A stretch of DNA of 64,000 bases from Bacillota bacterium (lineage in GTDB: Bacteria; Bacillota; UBA4882; UBA8346), in the NCBI GenBank assembly GCA_023426245.1, contig JAFABB010000030.1, forward strand, positions 1-64,000, read 5' to 3'. The notes below the pieces were generated by a model. The model searched no databases. It worked only from the letters and a program-made list of their open reading frames with translations, and was not told where the DNA came from. Position numbers and translations under genes: made by a program. Below, one piece after another: positions 17,450 through 26,159 of the stretch (positions are counted from its first letter, which is position 1; every line of letters starts with the position of its first letter).

Positions 17450-18729
17450 CTGCCATGCAAGACTTCGGCCGGGCGTAGCGACAGCAAAAGCCGGATCGCC
17501 GGAATGCTTCCCGCTATGGTTACCAGGAATACCAACACTGCTACCAGCGGAATAACCATCGGCTTAATATCGATCGCCGCTCCGAAAACCGACTGCCCAA
17601 TAATTTGAGCAAAGCCTAGCCCGGCGAAATACCCTGCCAGGCCGCCCACCACCGCCGTAACCAGTATCTCCGTTAAAACGAGCCATGAAATAGGAAAATC
17701 AGGTGCGCCAATCGCTTTGAGCAATCCAATCTCCCGGCTGCGCTCCATCACACTGGCGGTGACGAGGTTGGAAATACCCAGCGCCGAACCGACCAGACTC
17801 AGAATGGTGATTAACAGCATCAATAATTGGGTTTTTTCAAGGATCGCGCCTTCCGATTCCGCCACCTGGCGAATAGGCTTGGCAACCGCATCCGAGATCA
17901 CTTCCTCAATCTGATAGCAAATCGAACTGACATAGGCCGTACAATACCAGGTTTCCATTTCCTTGATGGAAAGACTTTTCGGATTTTGAGCCGCCCGGCG
18001 GGAAAGCTCGTTATCCGGTGTGGTAAGGGCACTGACTTCGATACTGCTTACCAGCCCCGGACGGTTTGCCATTTCCTGGGCAACCGGCAAAGGAAGATAA
18101 ATTTGTTCGTCTTCGGCACTGCCGGCATTAAAAATGCCCTTCACGATCAATTCCTTGGTCCGTCCTTGCGCTGTGATGGTAATGGCCTCACCCACCTTGA
18201 TATCCTTTCTTCCGGCAATCAAGCTGCCGACCATGGCATCATTCTGATCCTGATCGGTTAGCCAGGCGCCGGATATCTCCCACCAACTTTTCATGTTTTT
18301 CATTCCCGTATCCAGGGACTCTCCGGTGGGAAGATCCAGATGATGAGTAAACCAGGTTCCCACAAGTTTGATCTCGCCTGGCTGCGAATTAAGTCTGACT
18401 GGGGTGGTAAGATAGGGGGTAAAATCCACAATGTTAAAAGCCCAAAAGATCGTTTTGATCTTGCCGAGCTCTGATTCCTGCAAATACTGTTCCGACGTGC
18501 CGGATCCCTCCACTACGCCATAAAGCTCATCAAGGAGAGAAGTTTTTTTGGGAAGAACATTGATATTGGCGCCGTAAGTTTTCAGTTCCCGATTCACCTT
18601 ATCTCCCACGTCAAGCAATACATTGAGCATAGCCGTGGCCAGAGAGGCACCCAAAGCGATTGTAAAGCCAATCATCAACATTTTCCCTTTTTGTCGCAGA
18701 AACGCGCCCTTCACCATTCTCCAGAACAT
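17446..18729 (-). CDS. FtsX-type permease of the Fet-type iron system (first of two)
   Basis: This 427-residue permease has the same layout as its neighbour: one N-terminal membrane segment (KMLMIGFTIALGASLATAM), an extracytoplasmic domain and three terminal segments with the coupling string MERSREIGLLKAIGAP. The extracytoplasmic part includes a short Cys-containing stretch (WYCTAYVSSICYQ) that its neighbour lacks; it could form a disulfide. The ATG at 18729 follows AGGGAGGTGAGGAC, so the longer frame opening at 18765 is unlikely. Thirteen bases separate it from the Fe-S-type membrane protein gene upstream. Confidence 0.92.
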   Translation of the reverse strand: MFWRMVKGAFLRQKGKMLMIGFTIALGASLATAMLNVLLDVGDKVNRELKTYGANINVLPKKTSLLDELYGVVEGSGTSEQYLQESELGKIKTIFWAFNIVDFTPYLTTPVRLNSQPGEIKLVGTWFTHHLDLPTGESLDTGMKNMKSWWEISGAWLTDQDQNDAMVGSLIAGRKDIKVGEAITITAQGRTKELIVKGIFNAGSAEDEQIYLPLPVAQEMANRPGLVSSIEVSALTTPDNELSRRAAQNPKSLSIKEMETWYCTAYVSSICYQIEEVISDAVAKPIRQVAESEGAILEKTQLLMLLITILSLVGSALGISNLVTASVMERSREIGLLKAIGAPDFPISWLVLTEILVTAVVGGLAGYFAGLGFAQIIGQSVFGAAIDIKPMVIPLVAVLVFLVTIAGSIPAIRLLLSLRPAEVLHGR

Positions 18730-18742
18730 GTCCTCACCTCCC

Positions 18743-19993
18743 TTATTGAAACCTGTTTTTTTCATTTTCTAAATTCTGCGTTTGAATCACCATCTTGCCA
18801 CCCCCCAGGGTATAAGCGAGCGGAACAGGATTGCATCCGCCCTTGAATCCGATGGTGGTGACGTTCATCACCACATCGCAAAGTTTACAAACAACCTCGT
18901 TTTTACGTTCATAATAGCCGGTCGGACCGCAGATGTCGCAGGCGTCCAGCCCCACGCCAAAAGCAACCGCATTCTTTTTGATCACGATAAAGCGGACTTC
19001 GGTGCCGTCGACGGCCCGATACACAAAGCGGTGCAAGTGGCCATCATTGATGTTCTCAAGGGGTATAACGACCGCGTTGTCGACGATGCGCATCGGTTCC
19101 GCCGGGGAAAGGACAACCTCCCGTTCATCATAGGCCTTGATCACTGTCAGGCTTAAAACTGCCAAAATATATCCTGCGGCCACCATAGCGCACCAGCGTC
19201 TTTGCCGGCGCGCTGCCGCCCGAATTTTGCGGTGCTGCGCGGGGTTGGCATACGTTTCTTCCGGATGCAGGCTTTTCAGCCATAATAGTAACGGTAATGA
19301 GATCGTCATCACCATCAGGGCATAGAGAAAATATTCATGATAATTGATGACCGGTTTGATCATTGCAAAAAGCCATTTTGACATGGCGACAATCCGCCTT
19401 GCCAGCAGGAACTGCACAATGGTTGCACTTTGATTCACCATATTGACGGCAAGTCCGGCGGTTAACAGAGTCCGCACCAGATTATACGATAAACCTGTCC
19501 CCGCTCTATAGAGGGCCAACCCTGACAGGCCTACGATGAACAAACCTCCAAGGTAGCCAATGATTTTAAAGAGAACATCCGTACTAAGCATACTTTCACC
19601 CGACATTACAAACTCCGTCGGGTACAAGAATATATCCGGCAGGCAATAGAGCAGCAACGAAGCAGTTAAAATAGCATTTATGATATTCCATATTTTTTCA
19701 CGGATTTCCGGCGCCCTCTTTCGAAGAACACCCCAGGAAAGTATATAGAAAATGATTTCCGCAAGGATTGCAACCGATAAAATGCCAATATTAAAATACT
19801 CTCGGTTGATCAGTACAGTCGTATACTTTAAAACCGATAAGATAAGCGCAGACACCACTCCTGCAATAAATCCCCAAATCAATCCGTCTTTTGATTTTGC
19901 TTGATTGCAGAGATGTACCAGTGTAAACAGCATCGCTAAAAGGATACCCGTGGTAAACGAAGCTTCTACCACCTGGATCAAATATTTCAACAT
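18743..19993 (-). CDS. DUF2318 membrane protein with Cys-rich C-terminal domain (FetA-like)
   Basis: This 416-residue protein has about eight membrane segments in the first 280 residues, then a soluble C-terminal domain. That domain carries CDIC and CKLC pairs and a further Cys (GGCNP). This is the DUF2318 arrangement, annotated as an Fe-S-containing or metal-binding membrane protein. It accompanies Ftr1 and P19 in the Fet/Campylobacter-type iron operons, where it is thought to handle electrons or metal for uptake. GGAGG lies ten bases before the ATG. A terminator-like hairpin separates it from the upstream P19 gene. Confidence 0.9.
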   Translation of the reverse strand: MLKYLIQVVEASFTTGILLAMLFTLVHLCNQAKSKDGLIWGFIAGVVSALILSVLKYTTVLINREYFNIGILSVAILAEIIFYILSWGVLRKRAPEIREKIWNIINAILTASLLLYCLPDIFLYPTEFVMSGESMLSTDVLFKIIGYLGGLFIVGLSGLALYRAGTGLSYNLVRTLLTAGLAVNMVNQSATIVQFLLARRIVAMSKWLFAMIKPVINYHEYFLYALMVMTISLPLLLWLKSLHPEETYANPAQHRKIRAAARRQRRWCAMVAAGYILAVLSLTVIKAYDEREVVLSPAEPMRIVDNAVVIPLENINDGHLHRFVYRAVDGTEVRFIVIKKNAVAFGVGLDACDICGPTGYYERKNEVVCKLCDVVMNVTTIGFKGGCNPVPLAYTLGGGKMVIQTQNLENEKNRFQ

Positions 19994-20020
19994 GGGTGTT
20001 AACCCTCCGCCTGTGGCTAA

Positions 20021-20074
20021 AAAATCGCGCCATGAAAGTCTCGCGCCGTTACGCGAACTACTCTCATGGCGCGT
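20021..20074 (-). terminator. terminator-like hairpin between the P19 gene and the DUF2318 gene
   Basis: On the minus strand CGCGCCATGAGAGT pairs with ACTTTCATGGCGCG (one mismatch), around a loop that itself can pair through CGCG. It is directly followed by ATTTTTTAG. The arms occupy about 20061-20074 and 20027-20040. It would terminate part of the transcripts after the Ftr1 and P19 genes, so the downstream genes would be made in smaller amounts or need antitermination. Confidence 0.75.
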
Positions 20075-20104
20075 ACAATATCAAGAGCTTATCAAACTAA
20101 CCCA

Positions 20105-20719
20105 TTACCAAACTCTGGGGACATAATCGAAATCCCACTCCGCTACAATCGGTTCTTTCCAAAAATGTCCGCTGACGCCTGTTGCTTTGTCAGTATGCAG
20201 CAAATAACCCTGCACTTCGGGATTTTCAATAATAAAACGGACTTTATACGTACCAGCCGGGCCCAACTTGATGTTTGCCCCATAGTGAGGTCCGTCGCTA
20301 GCATTCATGGGCATAAAGGTTCCTTCCCGTTTTATTTTCCCGTCTTCACTGGTAATTTCATATTGGACGGTCAGATACGGGACAAAATCGCCCACCCCGT
20401 ATCCCAGGTCGTTTTCCCGGGCGGAGATATCCGCTTCGATATGCATGTCAGCCTGTGCTGCCGGAAGACTTTTACCCGCCGGCTCCATGTCGACCGGTTG
20501 AAAATAAACGCCCGCCACATTGAGAGGGCCATGTTCCTGATCGTCGCCAATCGGGAATTCCTCAAATCCGCCAGCCTCGCCGGGAGCCACCGCTTCCGTA
20601 TTGCTGGCCGGTCCCGCAGACTCTTCAGTCCCCCTCTTAGCACCAAAGTAAATTCCGACTCCTAGCAATAAAACCACCACTACCACTCCTGAAATGATCA
20701 AACCCTTCTTATTCTGCAT
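20105..20719 (-). CDS. P19/Tp34-family iron-binding protein
   Basis: This 204-residue protein has an uncleaved anchor or signal (GLIISGVVVVVLLLGVGIYFG), a Glu/Gly-rich linker and then the P19 domain. The domain contains MHIEADISA, MPMNASDGPHYGANIKLG and YKVRFIIENPEVQGYLLHTD. P19 proteins bind copper and iron through Met and His residues, seen here in the MHIEAD and DGPHYG strings. They work with an Ftr1-type permease in iron uptake. The ATG at 20719 has GGAGG nine bases upstream; the ORF could open at 20743 but that start lacks one. The N-terminal anchor fits a Gram-positive-type envelope. Confidence 0.92.
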   Translation of the reverse strand: MQNKKGLIISGVVVVVLLLGVGIYFGAKRGTEESAGPASNTEAVAPGEAGGFEEFPIGDDQEHGPLNVAGVYFQPVDMEPAGKSLPAAQADMHIEADISARENDLGYGVGDFVPYLTVQYEITSEDGKIKREGTFMPMNASDGPHYGANIKLGPAGTYKVRFIIENPEVQGYLLHTDKATGVSGHFWKEPIVAEWDFDYVPRVW

Positions 20720-20845
20720 TTGTTTCATCCTCCATTTCTGCATATATGTTTTTCATCCCGCGCTTCGTAATGAAACACGGAAATTTTGAAATCTTACCTT
20801 CTGGATTGCAACGATATTTATTCCATTCGCTTGATTAAAGTCACA

Positions 20846-22057
20846 TCAACCGTTGGCGCCCGCTTTCAACGCTTCCCGCATTCGGCGCCACTTCTGCATT
20901 TGATACAGCATCAAAACAATGACCATCAGCAACAAAAATACCTGAGGCAACAAGGTTTCCACCGTGGGATAAATCCCCAAAATATCGATGGATACCAGAC
21001 CCGGCACCGGAGTCACTCCGATTACGTCGCCTTCCTGAAGTTCCTTAATCCCACCTCCGACAAAGGAAAGTGCCATAATGAAAAGCAGGATGCTGGTTCC
21101 CATAAAAAACGGTTTCAGTGGTATCTTAATGCTCAGGTAACGAATCAGCAGATAAACAACGACCAGCACCAAAGAGCCGACGATCAGACCATACCAGACC
21201 ATATCAAGATAAGTTTTGGTATCCGCCAGCAACGCCTGGTAGAAAAGGATCGTCTCCGCCCCCTCGCGGAACACTGCCAAGAACGCGGCGAACGCCAGTG
21301 AAAAAAGGCTACCCCGCGAGACTGAACTTTGCACCTTGCTTTCAATATAACGGCTCCAAGCCTCGGTCTCGGCTTTGGAAATCATCCAGTTGCTGACATA
21401 AAACAGGACTCCCACCGCAATCAACATGGTGACGCCTTCAACGATTTCCTGGTTAGCGCCGCTTAACCCGCTGAGCAGTTGCAGCCCGATAGCCATGATT
21501 ACACTGGCACCCAAGGCTATTAAAGCTCCCCAATAGACCGCTCTAGTTCGCTGCTGGTTGCCTGATTTTATCAGATAAGCGATGATCGCTCCCACCACGA
21601 TGATCGCCTCAAAGCCCTCCCGCACAATAATTAAAAACGCGGACAAAAAGACTCCCAGCCAATTCTCCTTCTTTCCATCCAGCTGATTGGCGTCTTCCTG
21701 CAGCATCCCGATGAGCTCGTCCAAGGACTGGCGAACCTCGGCAGCCGGTCGCCCGGTTGTCATCTCCTTTTTCACCTTGCTGAACTGGTACTCCACCTCA
21801 GACGCTCTTCGCCCGGATATGTATGCCTGAACGGTTCGTTCAATGCCCTCTTTTTCATAGTAACCGAAATAAGCCTGGTTGACTTTAGCCTTGGCGCCCT
21901 CGGCATTGCCGGCGCGATAGGTATTATATGATTGATTAAGGATGGCTTCCATCTCGTCGGCCAGGCCGCCCCAGGTTGTCGCGGCAGCCAAAGCCGCTAC
22001 CGAGCACATCACCGTTAAAACGGCCAAAAAAGCGATTGCGATTAATCGTCTTCCCAT
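20846..22057 (-). CDS. Ftr1-family iron permease
   Basis: This protein of about 403 residues has a signal peptide, an N-terminal extracytoplasmic helical domain (to about residue 130) and then seven predicted membrane segments. REGFE (147-151) and REGAE (265-269) are the two REXXE iron-binding motifs that define Ftr1/EfeU/FetM permeases. In paired systems P19 captures iron and Ftr1 carries it across the membrane. AGGAGG stands a few bases before two tandem ATGs; the second gives better spacing. It is the first gene of a run that continues to 12766, preceded by DtxR-like operators. Confidence 0.95.
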   Translation of the reverse strand: MGRRLIAIAFLAVLTVMCSVAALAAATTWGGLADEMEAILNQSYNTYRAGNAEGAKAKVNQAYFGYYEKEGIERTVQAYISGRRASEVEYQFSKVKKEMTTGRPAAEVRQSLDELIGMLQEDANQLDGKKENWLGVFLSAFLIIVREGFEAIIVVGAIIAYLIKSGNQQRTRAVYWGALIALGASVIMAIGLQLLSGLSGANQEIVEGVTMLIAVGVLFYVSNWMISKAETEAWSRYIESKVQSSVSRGSLFSLAFAAFLAVFREGAETILFYQALLADTKTYLDMVWYGLIVGSLVLVVVYLLIRYLSIKIPLKPFFMGTSILLFIMALSFVGGGIKELQEGDVIGVTPVPGLVSIDILGIYPTVETLLPQVFLLLMVIVLMLYQMQKWRRMREALKAGANG

Positions 22058-22161
22058 CATAACCTCCTTTCGACTGTGATTTGATTCAGTCAGTTTGAAT
22101 GATCACGCTGTCCCGGTTTTTCCGAAACAACCGCCACCCCATTTCTGATTGGCATGGATTT

Positions 22162-22196
22162 AAAATCATGAATAGTCTCTATTCAGGCATGATTTT
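22162..22196. promoter_or_regulatory. bulged hairpin in the leader of the iron operon
   Basis: AAAATCATG (22162-22170) pairs with CATGATTTT (22188-22196). Inside, AATAG (22171-22175) pairs with CTATT (22179-22183), with CAGG left as a bulge. On the transcribed minus strand it lies about 105 bases before the Ftr1-like start and ends in a short T-tract. This makes it a candidate RNA stability or attenuation element. No known riboswitch class is evident. Confidence 0.5.
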
Positions 22197-22245
22197 CACC
22201 TCCTTTCATATTAAACATTTCAAACAACTGCAAAATATTTTTCTG

Positions 22246-22265
22246 ATGTTAGTCTCTCCTAACAT
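22246..22265. promoter_or_regulatory. DtxR-type operator, proximal site
   Basis: ATGTTAG and CTAACAT form perfect seven-base arms around six bases. The TTAG-N6-CTAA core resembles DtxR/IdeR-type sites (TTAGGTTAG...CTAACCTAA). The site lies about 190 bp before the Ftr1-like start codon. On the minus strand it is immediately upstream of a plausible promoter (TTGCAG, 17 bp, TATGAA, about 22204-22232). Confidence 0.75.
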
Positions 22266-22358
22266 TTTTCATTGAAATTCCCTTCTAACTTTGCACCTCT
22301 TTCCATCCCCCAAGTTATATTCCCATCGTTAATTTTGAATCCATAGGGGATATTCTTC

Positions 22359-22380
22359 AATGTTAGCTCAAACTAACATT
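22359..22380. promoter_or_regulatory. DtxR-type operator, distal site
   Basis: AATGTTAG and CTAACATT are perfect eight-base arms around a six-base centre, with the same TTAG-N6-CTAA core as the site 114 bp away. It stands about 33 bp after the stop codon of the DtxR-family gene, at the far end of the iron-operon control region. Two matching sites suggest cooperative repression or looping. Confidence 0.78.
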
Positions 22381-22412
22381 AGCTTAACAGTCTCCCTTTT
22401 CTCTTTCATCAC

Positions 22413-22844
22413 TTATTCCATAACACCGTTTCCATGACGTTTGTTCTGTATTTGCGTTCCCGTTTCTCTCCGGATGTGCTGCTTAAGATATCGCTCAATG
22501 GAGCGTAAACTCTCGGTACTTATCGAATGTTCAAAGCTGCAGGCATCCTTATCGGCTACCGCTGGATCGACTTTCAATACTTCAGTAAAAAACTCCAGGA
22601 TGATGGTATGCTTACTGGATATGTGTTTTACCCGCCGCATCCCTTTTGAGGTGAGATATATCTCCCGATGTTCCCCTTTGATGATAAGTCCATTGCTCTC
22701 CAATACAGCTGTGGCCTGGCTGACGCTCGCCTTGGTGACACCCATTCTGAGCGCTATGTCGGACACGCGCACTCCCACATCCTTATGACGCAGTTCATAG
22801 ATTGCCCTTAGATAATCTTCCATGGCAACAGTTAACTTCTCCAT
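22413..22844 (-). CDS. DtxR/MntR-family metal-dependent repressor
   Basis: This 143-residue protein has an N-terminal winged helix (MEDYLRAIYELRHKDVGVRVSDIALRMG region; recognition helix near VTKASVSQATAVLE). A metal-binding and dimerisation domain follows, containing HTIILEFFTEVL, CSFEHSIS and the terminal SIERYL. These match MntR/IdeR-type repressors without the SH3 domain. The metal ligands expected in this subfamily (Cys/Glu/His in DACSFEHSIS and the SSKHTII His) are present. AAAGGA lies ten bases upstream of the ATG. It is followed directly by the two operators and the iron-import operon, so Fe(II)-dependent repression of that operon is likely. Confidence 0.92.
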   Translation of the reverse strand: MEKLTVAMEDYLRAIYELRHKDVGVRVSDIALRMGVTKASVSQATAVLESNGLIIKGEHREIYLTSKGMRRVKHISSKHTIILEFFTEVLKVDPAVADKDACSFEHSISTESLRSIERYLKQHIRRETGTQIQNKRHGNGVME

Positions 22845-22916
22845 TCATTCCGATTCCTTTTGACCATGTTCATCTGGCAATTCCCCATTCTTTTTTCACG
22901 GCATTGTCCATGGCAG

Positions 22917-25508
22917 TTAAGACATACGGTTAACTCGTTTACCGGCCAAACGCAGTCCATTCAATGTCACCAGTATGGAAGCGCCCATATCGCCAAGAAC
23001 CGCCATCCACAAACTAAGCCAGCCGGGAAAGATGATGACTACCAAGATAGCCTTTAATATCAAAGAAAAGCTTATATTCTGTTTGATGATCCGCAGGGCC
23101 TTTTGACTCAGGGCCATGGTATAACTCAATTTACCGAGATCATCGCTCATGAGCACGATATCCGCCGTTTCCAGGGCCGTATCGGTTCCGGCGGCTCCCA
23201 TCGCAATTCCCACCGTGGCGGTTGCCAGAGCCGGCGCGTCATTAATGCCGTCCCCCACCATCGCCACTTTTCCATATTGATTAGCCAATCGTTTAATCGC
23301 CTCAACTTTGTCTTGGGGCAACAGATCGGCCTCAAATTCGTCAACGCCAAGTTCTGTAGCTATTGTCCTCGCAGTATCCTGATTATCACCGGTCAACATG
23401 ACTACTTTCCGGATTCCTGATTTGTGAAGCTCCGCGATAGCTTCCTTACTCGCATCACGAACCGCATCAGTCACCGCAATAATTCCCAATATGCCTTGGT
23501 TTGTTCCTAAAAGCATCGCGGTTTTGCCTTGTTTCTCCAATCCATTCAGGTTTTTAGCCAGCTGCTCCTGCTCAGTTGCCACACCTAACTCCTGAAAAAG
23601 CCGCCGATTCCCGATATAGTAGGTTTCAGCGGCGATGCACGCTTTGGCCCCTTTTCCGGAGAACGACTCAAAAAGTTCAACACCCGGAAACCTAATCTCA
23701 CCTTGTTTGGCTTTTCGGACAATAGCTTCCGCTAAAGGATGTTCCGAACGGCTTTCGATTGCGGCCGCAATTTCCAGTAGCTTATCCTCCGCCATATCAG
23801 TCAAAGGGATAATCTCCGTAACCTCCGGTATTCCTTCGGTCAGTGTGCCGGTTTTATCAAAAGCAACCACCGAAAGGCTGCCTGCTTCTTCCAAATAGAC
23901 GCCACCTTTGATTAAAACCCCGTTTTTGGCAGCATTTCCAATGGCCGCGACAATCGCTACCGGAGTAGAGATCACCAAGGCGCAAGGACAAGCCACCACG
24001 ATCAGAGCCAAAGCTCTATAAATCCAAGGGCTCCACGGTTGGCCCAGGAAAAGGGGTGGGATTAAAGCAAGTCCCAGCGCGCCAATCATCACTGCGGGCG
24101 TATAATAACGGGCAAACTTATCTACAAATGCCTGGGAAGGCGCGCGCCCCGCTTGTGCCTCTTCCACTAGATGAATAATCTTGGCCAGGGTACTGTCAGC
24201 CGTCAGCTTGGTCACCCGGATTTCCAAGGTGCCGTATTGATTAATGGTACCGGCATAGACCGCATCATCAACCGTTTTTTCCACCGGAAGCGATTCCCCG
24301 GTTATGGGAGCCTGATTGACGGTTGAAACTCCCTCGATAACCACACCATCCACTGCTATCTTTTCACCGGGCTTCACGATCACCACGTCACCGATTTGAA
24401 TCGCTTCTACCGGCAGGTTAATCTCGGTTTCACCCCGCCGTATCAGGGCTTCTTTGGGAGCAATCTCCATTAAAGAACGGATCGACTGACGGGTTTTTTC
24501 CATAGTGTAGGATTCCAGCAAATTACTCACCGAGTAAAGAAATGCCACCGAGGCTCCTTCAAACCACTCACCAATAATAGCCGCGCCGGTAACCGCAATC
24601 GTCATCAAAACATTCATATCGAAAATTCCGGCTTTAATCGATGAAAAACCGCGCCGGAATGTCCAAAACCCACCGGATAACATCGTAAAGACATATAACA
24701 GAATGACCGCAATTTTGGGGATAACCGGCTGAGTTGACAAAATCCAGCCGATCAGCAACGCAAACCCTGACACTACTGTAGTAATCAAGCGTTGGTTAGT
24801 TTTTAAAAAGCCTTCTTTTTGGAGTTTGAAAGCCGCTATTTTATTTGTATCCAAACTAGCCTGATAACCCGCTTCGGCCACCAGTCTTACAATTGCTTCC
24901 GGATTAAGATTATGGGTTACCGTCAATTTAACCGCGCCGAAATTCACGGCGGCGTCCTGAATCCCTTTCGTTGCCCTCAATTTTTGTTCTAATTTCGCGG
25001 CACAATCCATACAATCCAAACCACTCAGATGAAAAACCGAAGTCTGAAAGCCCCCTACCACTCCTTCAAGCTCAGCCTTCTGCCCTGCTTTCGCAATCTC
25101 TGCTAAAATCTTTTCCAAAGGTACCGTATGTTCAACGACTAGTTTAGCGGTTGCAAAATTTAACCTGGCAGATGATATTCCGGGAATCGCGGTGATCCGT
25201 TTTTCAAGTTTGGCGGCACAGTCGGGGCAATCCAAGTCAGTGATCCGAATCACTGAAGTTTTGGCCGGTTCGATTTTCCGGCCCTCGATTTCAACATCAT
25301 ATCCGGCATCCTTTATGGTTTGAACGATTGTAATCCATGGCAAATTAGAGTCAATAATTAATTTAGAGGCAGCAAAATTAACTTGCGCCGAACATACTCC
25401 AGGTAACTTCCTTATCCTTTGCTCAAGTTTGGCGGCGCAGTCCGGGCAATCCAAGCCGACGAGTTTAATTGTTTGAAGAGTATTTCCGGAAGCAGTCACT
25501 ATAATCAC
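22917..25508 (-). CDS. P1B-type heavy-metal ATPase with three N-terminal HMA domains
   Basis: This 863-residue P-type ATPase carries three HMA domains with CPDC (21-24), CPDC (94-97) and CMDC (166-169). The membrane CPC motif is at 507-509, DKTGT with the phosphorylated Asp at 551-555, then SEHPLAEAI and GDGINDAPALATA. The CPC motif and HMA repeats fit the Zn/Cd/Pb (CadA/ZntA) branch; a copper type cannot be excluded. Such pumps normally export surplus metal. It precedes the DtxR gene and follows a CadC-like regulator. Two GTG starts (25508, 25499) are possible; neither has a strong ribosome binding site. Confidence 0.92.
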   Translation of the reverse strand: MIIVTASGNTLQTIKLVGLDCPDCAAKLEQRIRKLPGVCSAQVNFAASKLIIDSNLPWITIVQTIKDAGYDVEIEGRKIEPAKTSVIRITDLDCPDCAAKLEKRITAIPGISSARLNFATAKLVVEHTVPLEKILAEIAKAGQKAELEGVVGGFQTSVFHLSGLDCMDCAAKLEQKLRATKGIQDAAVNFGAVKLTVTHNLNPEAIVRLVAEAGYQASLDTNKIAAFKLQKEGFLKTNQRLITTVVSGFALLIGWILSTQPVIPKIAVILLYVFTMLSGGFWTFRRGFSSIKAGIFDMNVLMTIAVTGAAIIGEWFEGASVAFLYSVSNLLESYTMEKTRQSIRSLMEIAPKEALIRRGETEINLPVEAIQIGDVVIVKPGEKIAVDGVVIEGVSTVNQAPITGESLPVEKTVDDAVYAGTINQYGTLEIRVTKLTADSTLAKIIHLVEEAQAGRAPSQAFVDKFARYYTPAVMIGALGLALIPPLFLGQPWSPWIYRALALIVVACPCALVISTPVAIVAAIGNAAKNGVLIKGGVYLEEAGSLSVVAFDKTGTLTEGIPEVTEIIPLTDMAEDKLLEIAAAIESRSEHPLAEAIVRKAKQGEIRFPGVELFESFSGKGAKACIAAETYYIGNRRLFQELGVATEQEQLAKNLNGLEKQGKTAMLLGTNQGILGIIAVTDAVRDASKEAIAELHKSGIRKVVMLTGDNQDTARTIATELGVDEFEADLLPQDKVEAIKRLANQYGKVAMVGDGINDAPALATATVGIAMGAAGTDTALETADIVLMSDDLGKLSYTMALSQKALRIIKQNISFSLILKAILVVIIFPGWLSLWMAVLGDMGASILVTLNGLRLAGKRVNRMS

Positions 25509-25548
25509 CTATCCATCAGTAGTCATGACATAGTATTACAAACACAAC

Positions 25549-25568
25549 ATTAAAACACTTGCTTTAAT
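25549..25568. promoter_or_regulatory. possible ArsR/SmtB-type operator before the metal ATPase
   Basis: ATTAAAACA and TGCTTTAAT form near-perfect inverted arms (8 of 9) around two bases, about 40 bp upstream of the ATPase start. AT-rich imperfect 9-2-9 palindromes are typical for SmtB/CadC-type regulators, one of which is encoded 214 bp further upstream. Assignment is by position and shape only. Confidence 0.5.
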
Positions 25569-25781
25569 ATTATAATAAAACGATAATATATTGGTGTCAA
25601 GTAAACAAATGCAAATACTATATTTTAATTTTTTAAAAGAGGAAATATTGGGCAGTTTTATTCCCTAGCAAAAGGTTGCAAAAGTTTGGGCATAGTTGTT
25701 ACAATATGTAACCTCGAGTACCCTGTGGTCTCTGCTAGAGTTCATGAAGATTGGAGCGGGATTCAATGGCTTCTTAAGTTA

Positions 25782-26159
25782 CTAGCTTGGATTTCCCGAA
25801 GAGTGCTCTTGAATATGAGCTAAGCCCTGGTGGATTAAATGAAAAATATGTTCATCCTCCAGAGAATAATAAACCAGCTTTCCTTCCTTGCGGTATTTAA
25901 CCAGGTTCATCGTACGTAATAAACGCAAATGATGGGAAACGGCTTGCACAGACATGCCCATAATCGACGCTACATCGCAAACACAGAGTTCTTCTTGGGA
26001 AAGGCAAAAAAGAATACTCGCTCTCGTCTCATCACTTAGACCCTTAAATAGGTTTCCAAGCCCTTTGGCTTGATAAAGGCCTTGTCTTAACCGATCAACT
26101 TTTTCCGGGTTGAAACAAAAAATTTCGCATACATCTGAATTTGATTTACTGTCAGTCAT
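25782..26159 (-). CDS. ArsR/SmtB-family metal-responsive repressor, CadC-like
   Basis: This 125-residue winged-helix repressor has the motif ELCVCDVA (the alpha-3 ELCVCDL site) for soft-metal binding. The recognition helix follows (VSHHLRLLR), then the wing (YRKEGKLVYYSL). An extra Cys pair near the N-terminus (VCEIFCF) resembles the alpha-N arm of CadC, which completes the Cd/Pb/Zn site. AAGGG lies ten bases before the ATG. It lies upstream of the metal ATPase on the same strand, the usual cadC-cadA pairing, separated by about 270 bp with a possible operator. Confidence 0.93.
   Translation of the reverse strand: MTDSKSNSDVCEIFCFNPEKVDRLRQGLYQAKGLGNLFKGLSDETRASILFCLSQEELCVCDVASIMGMSVQAVSHHLRLLRTMNLVKYRKEGKLVYYSLEDEHIFHLIHQGLAHIQEHSSGNPS

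Noticed and set aside
22066..22412. Riboswitch before the Ftr1 gene
   Set aside because: I found no known class pattern; the palindromes are better explained as DtxR-type operators and a simple hairpin.
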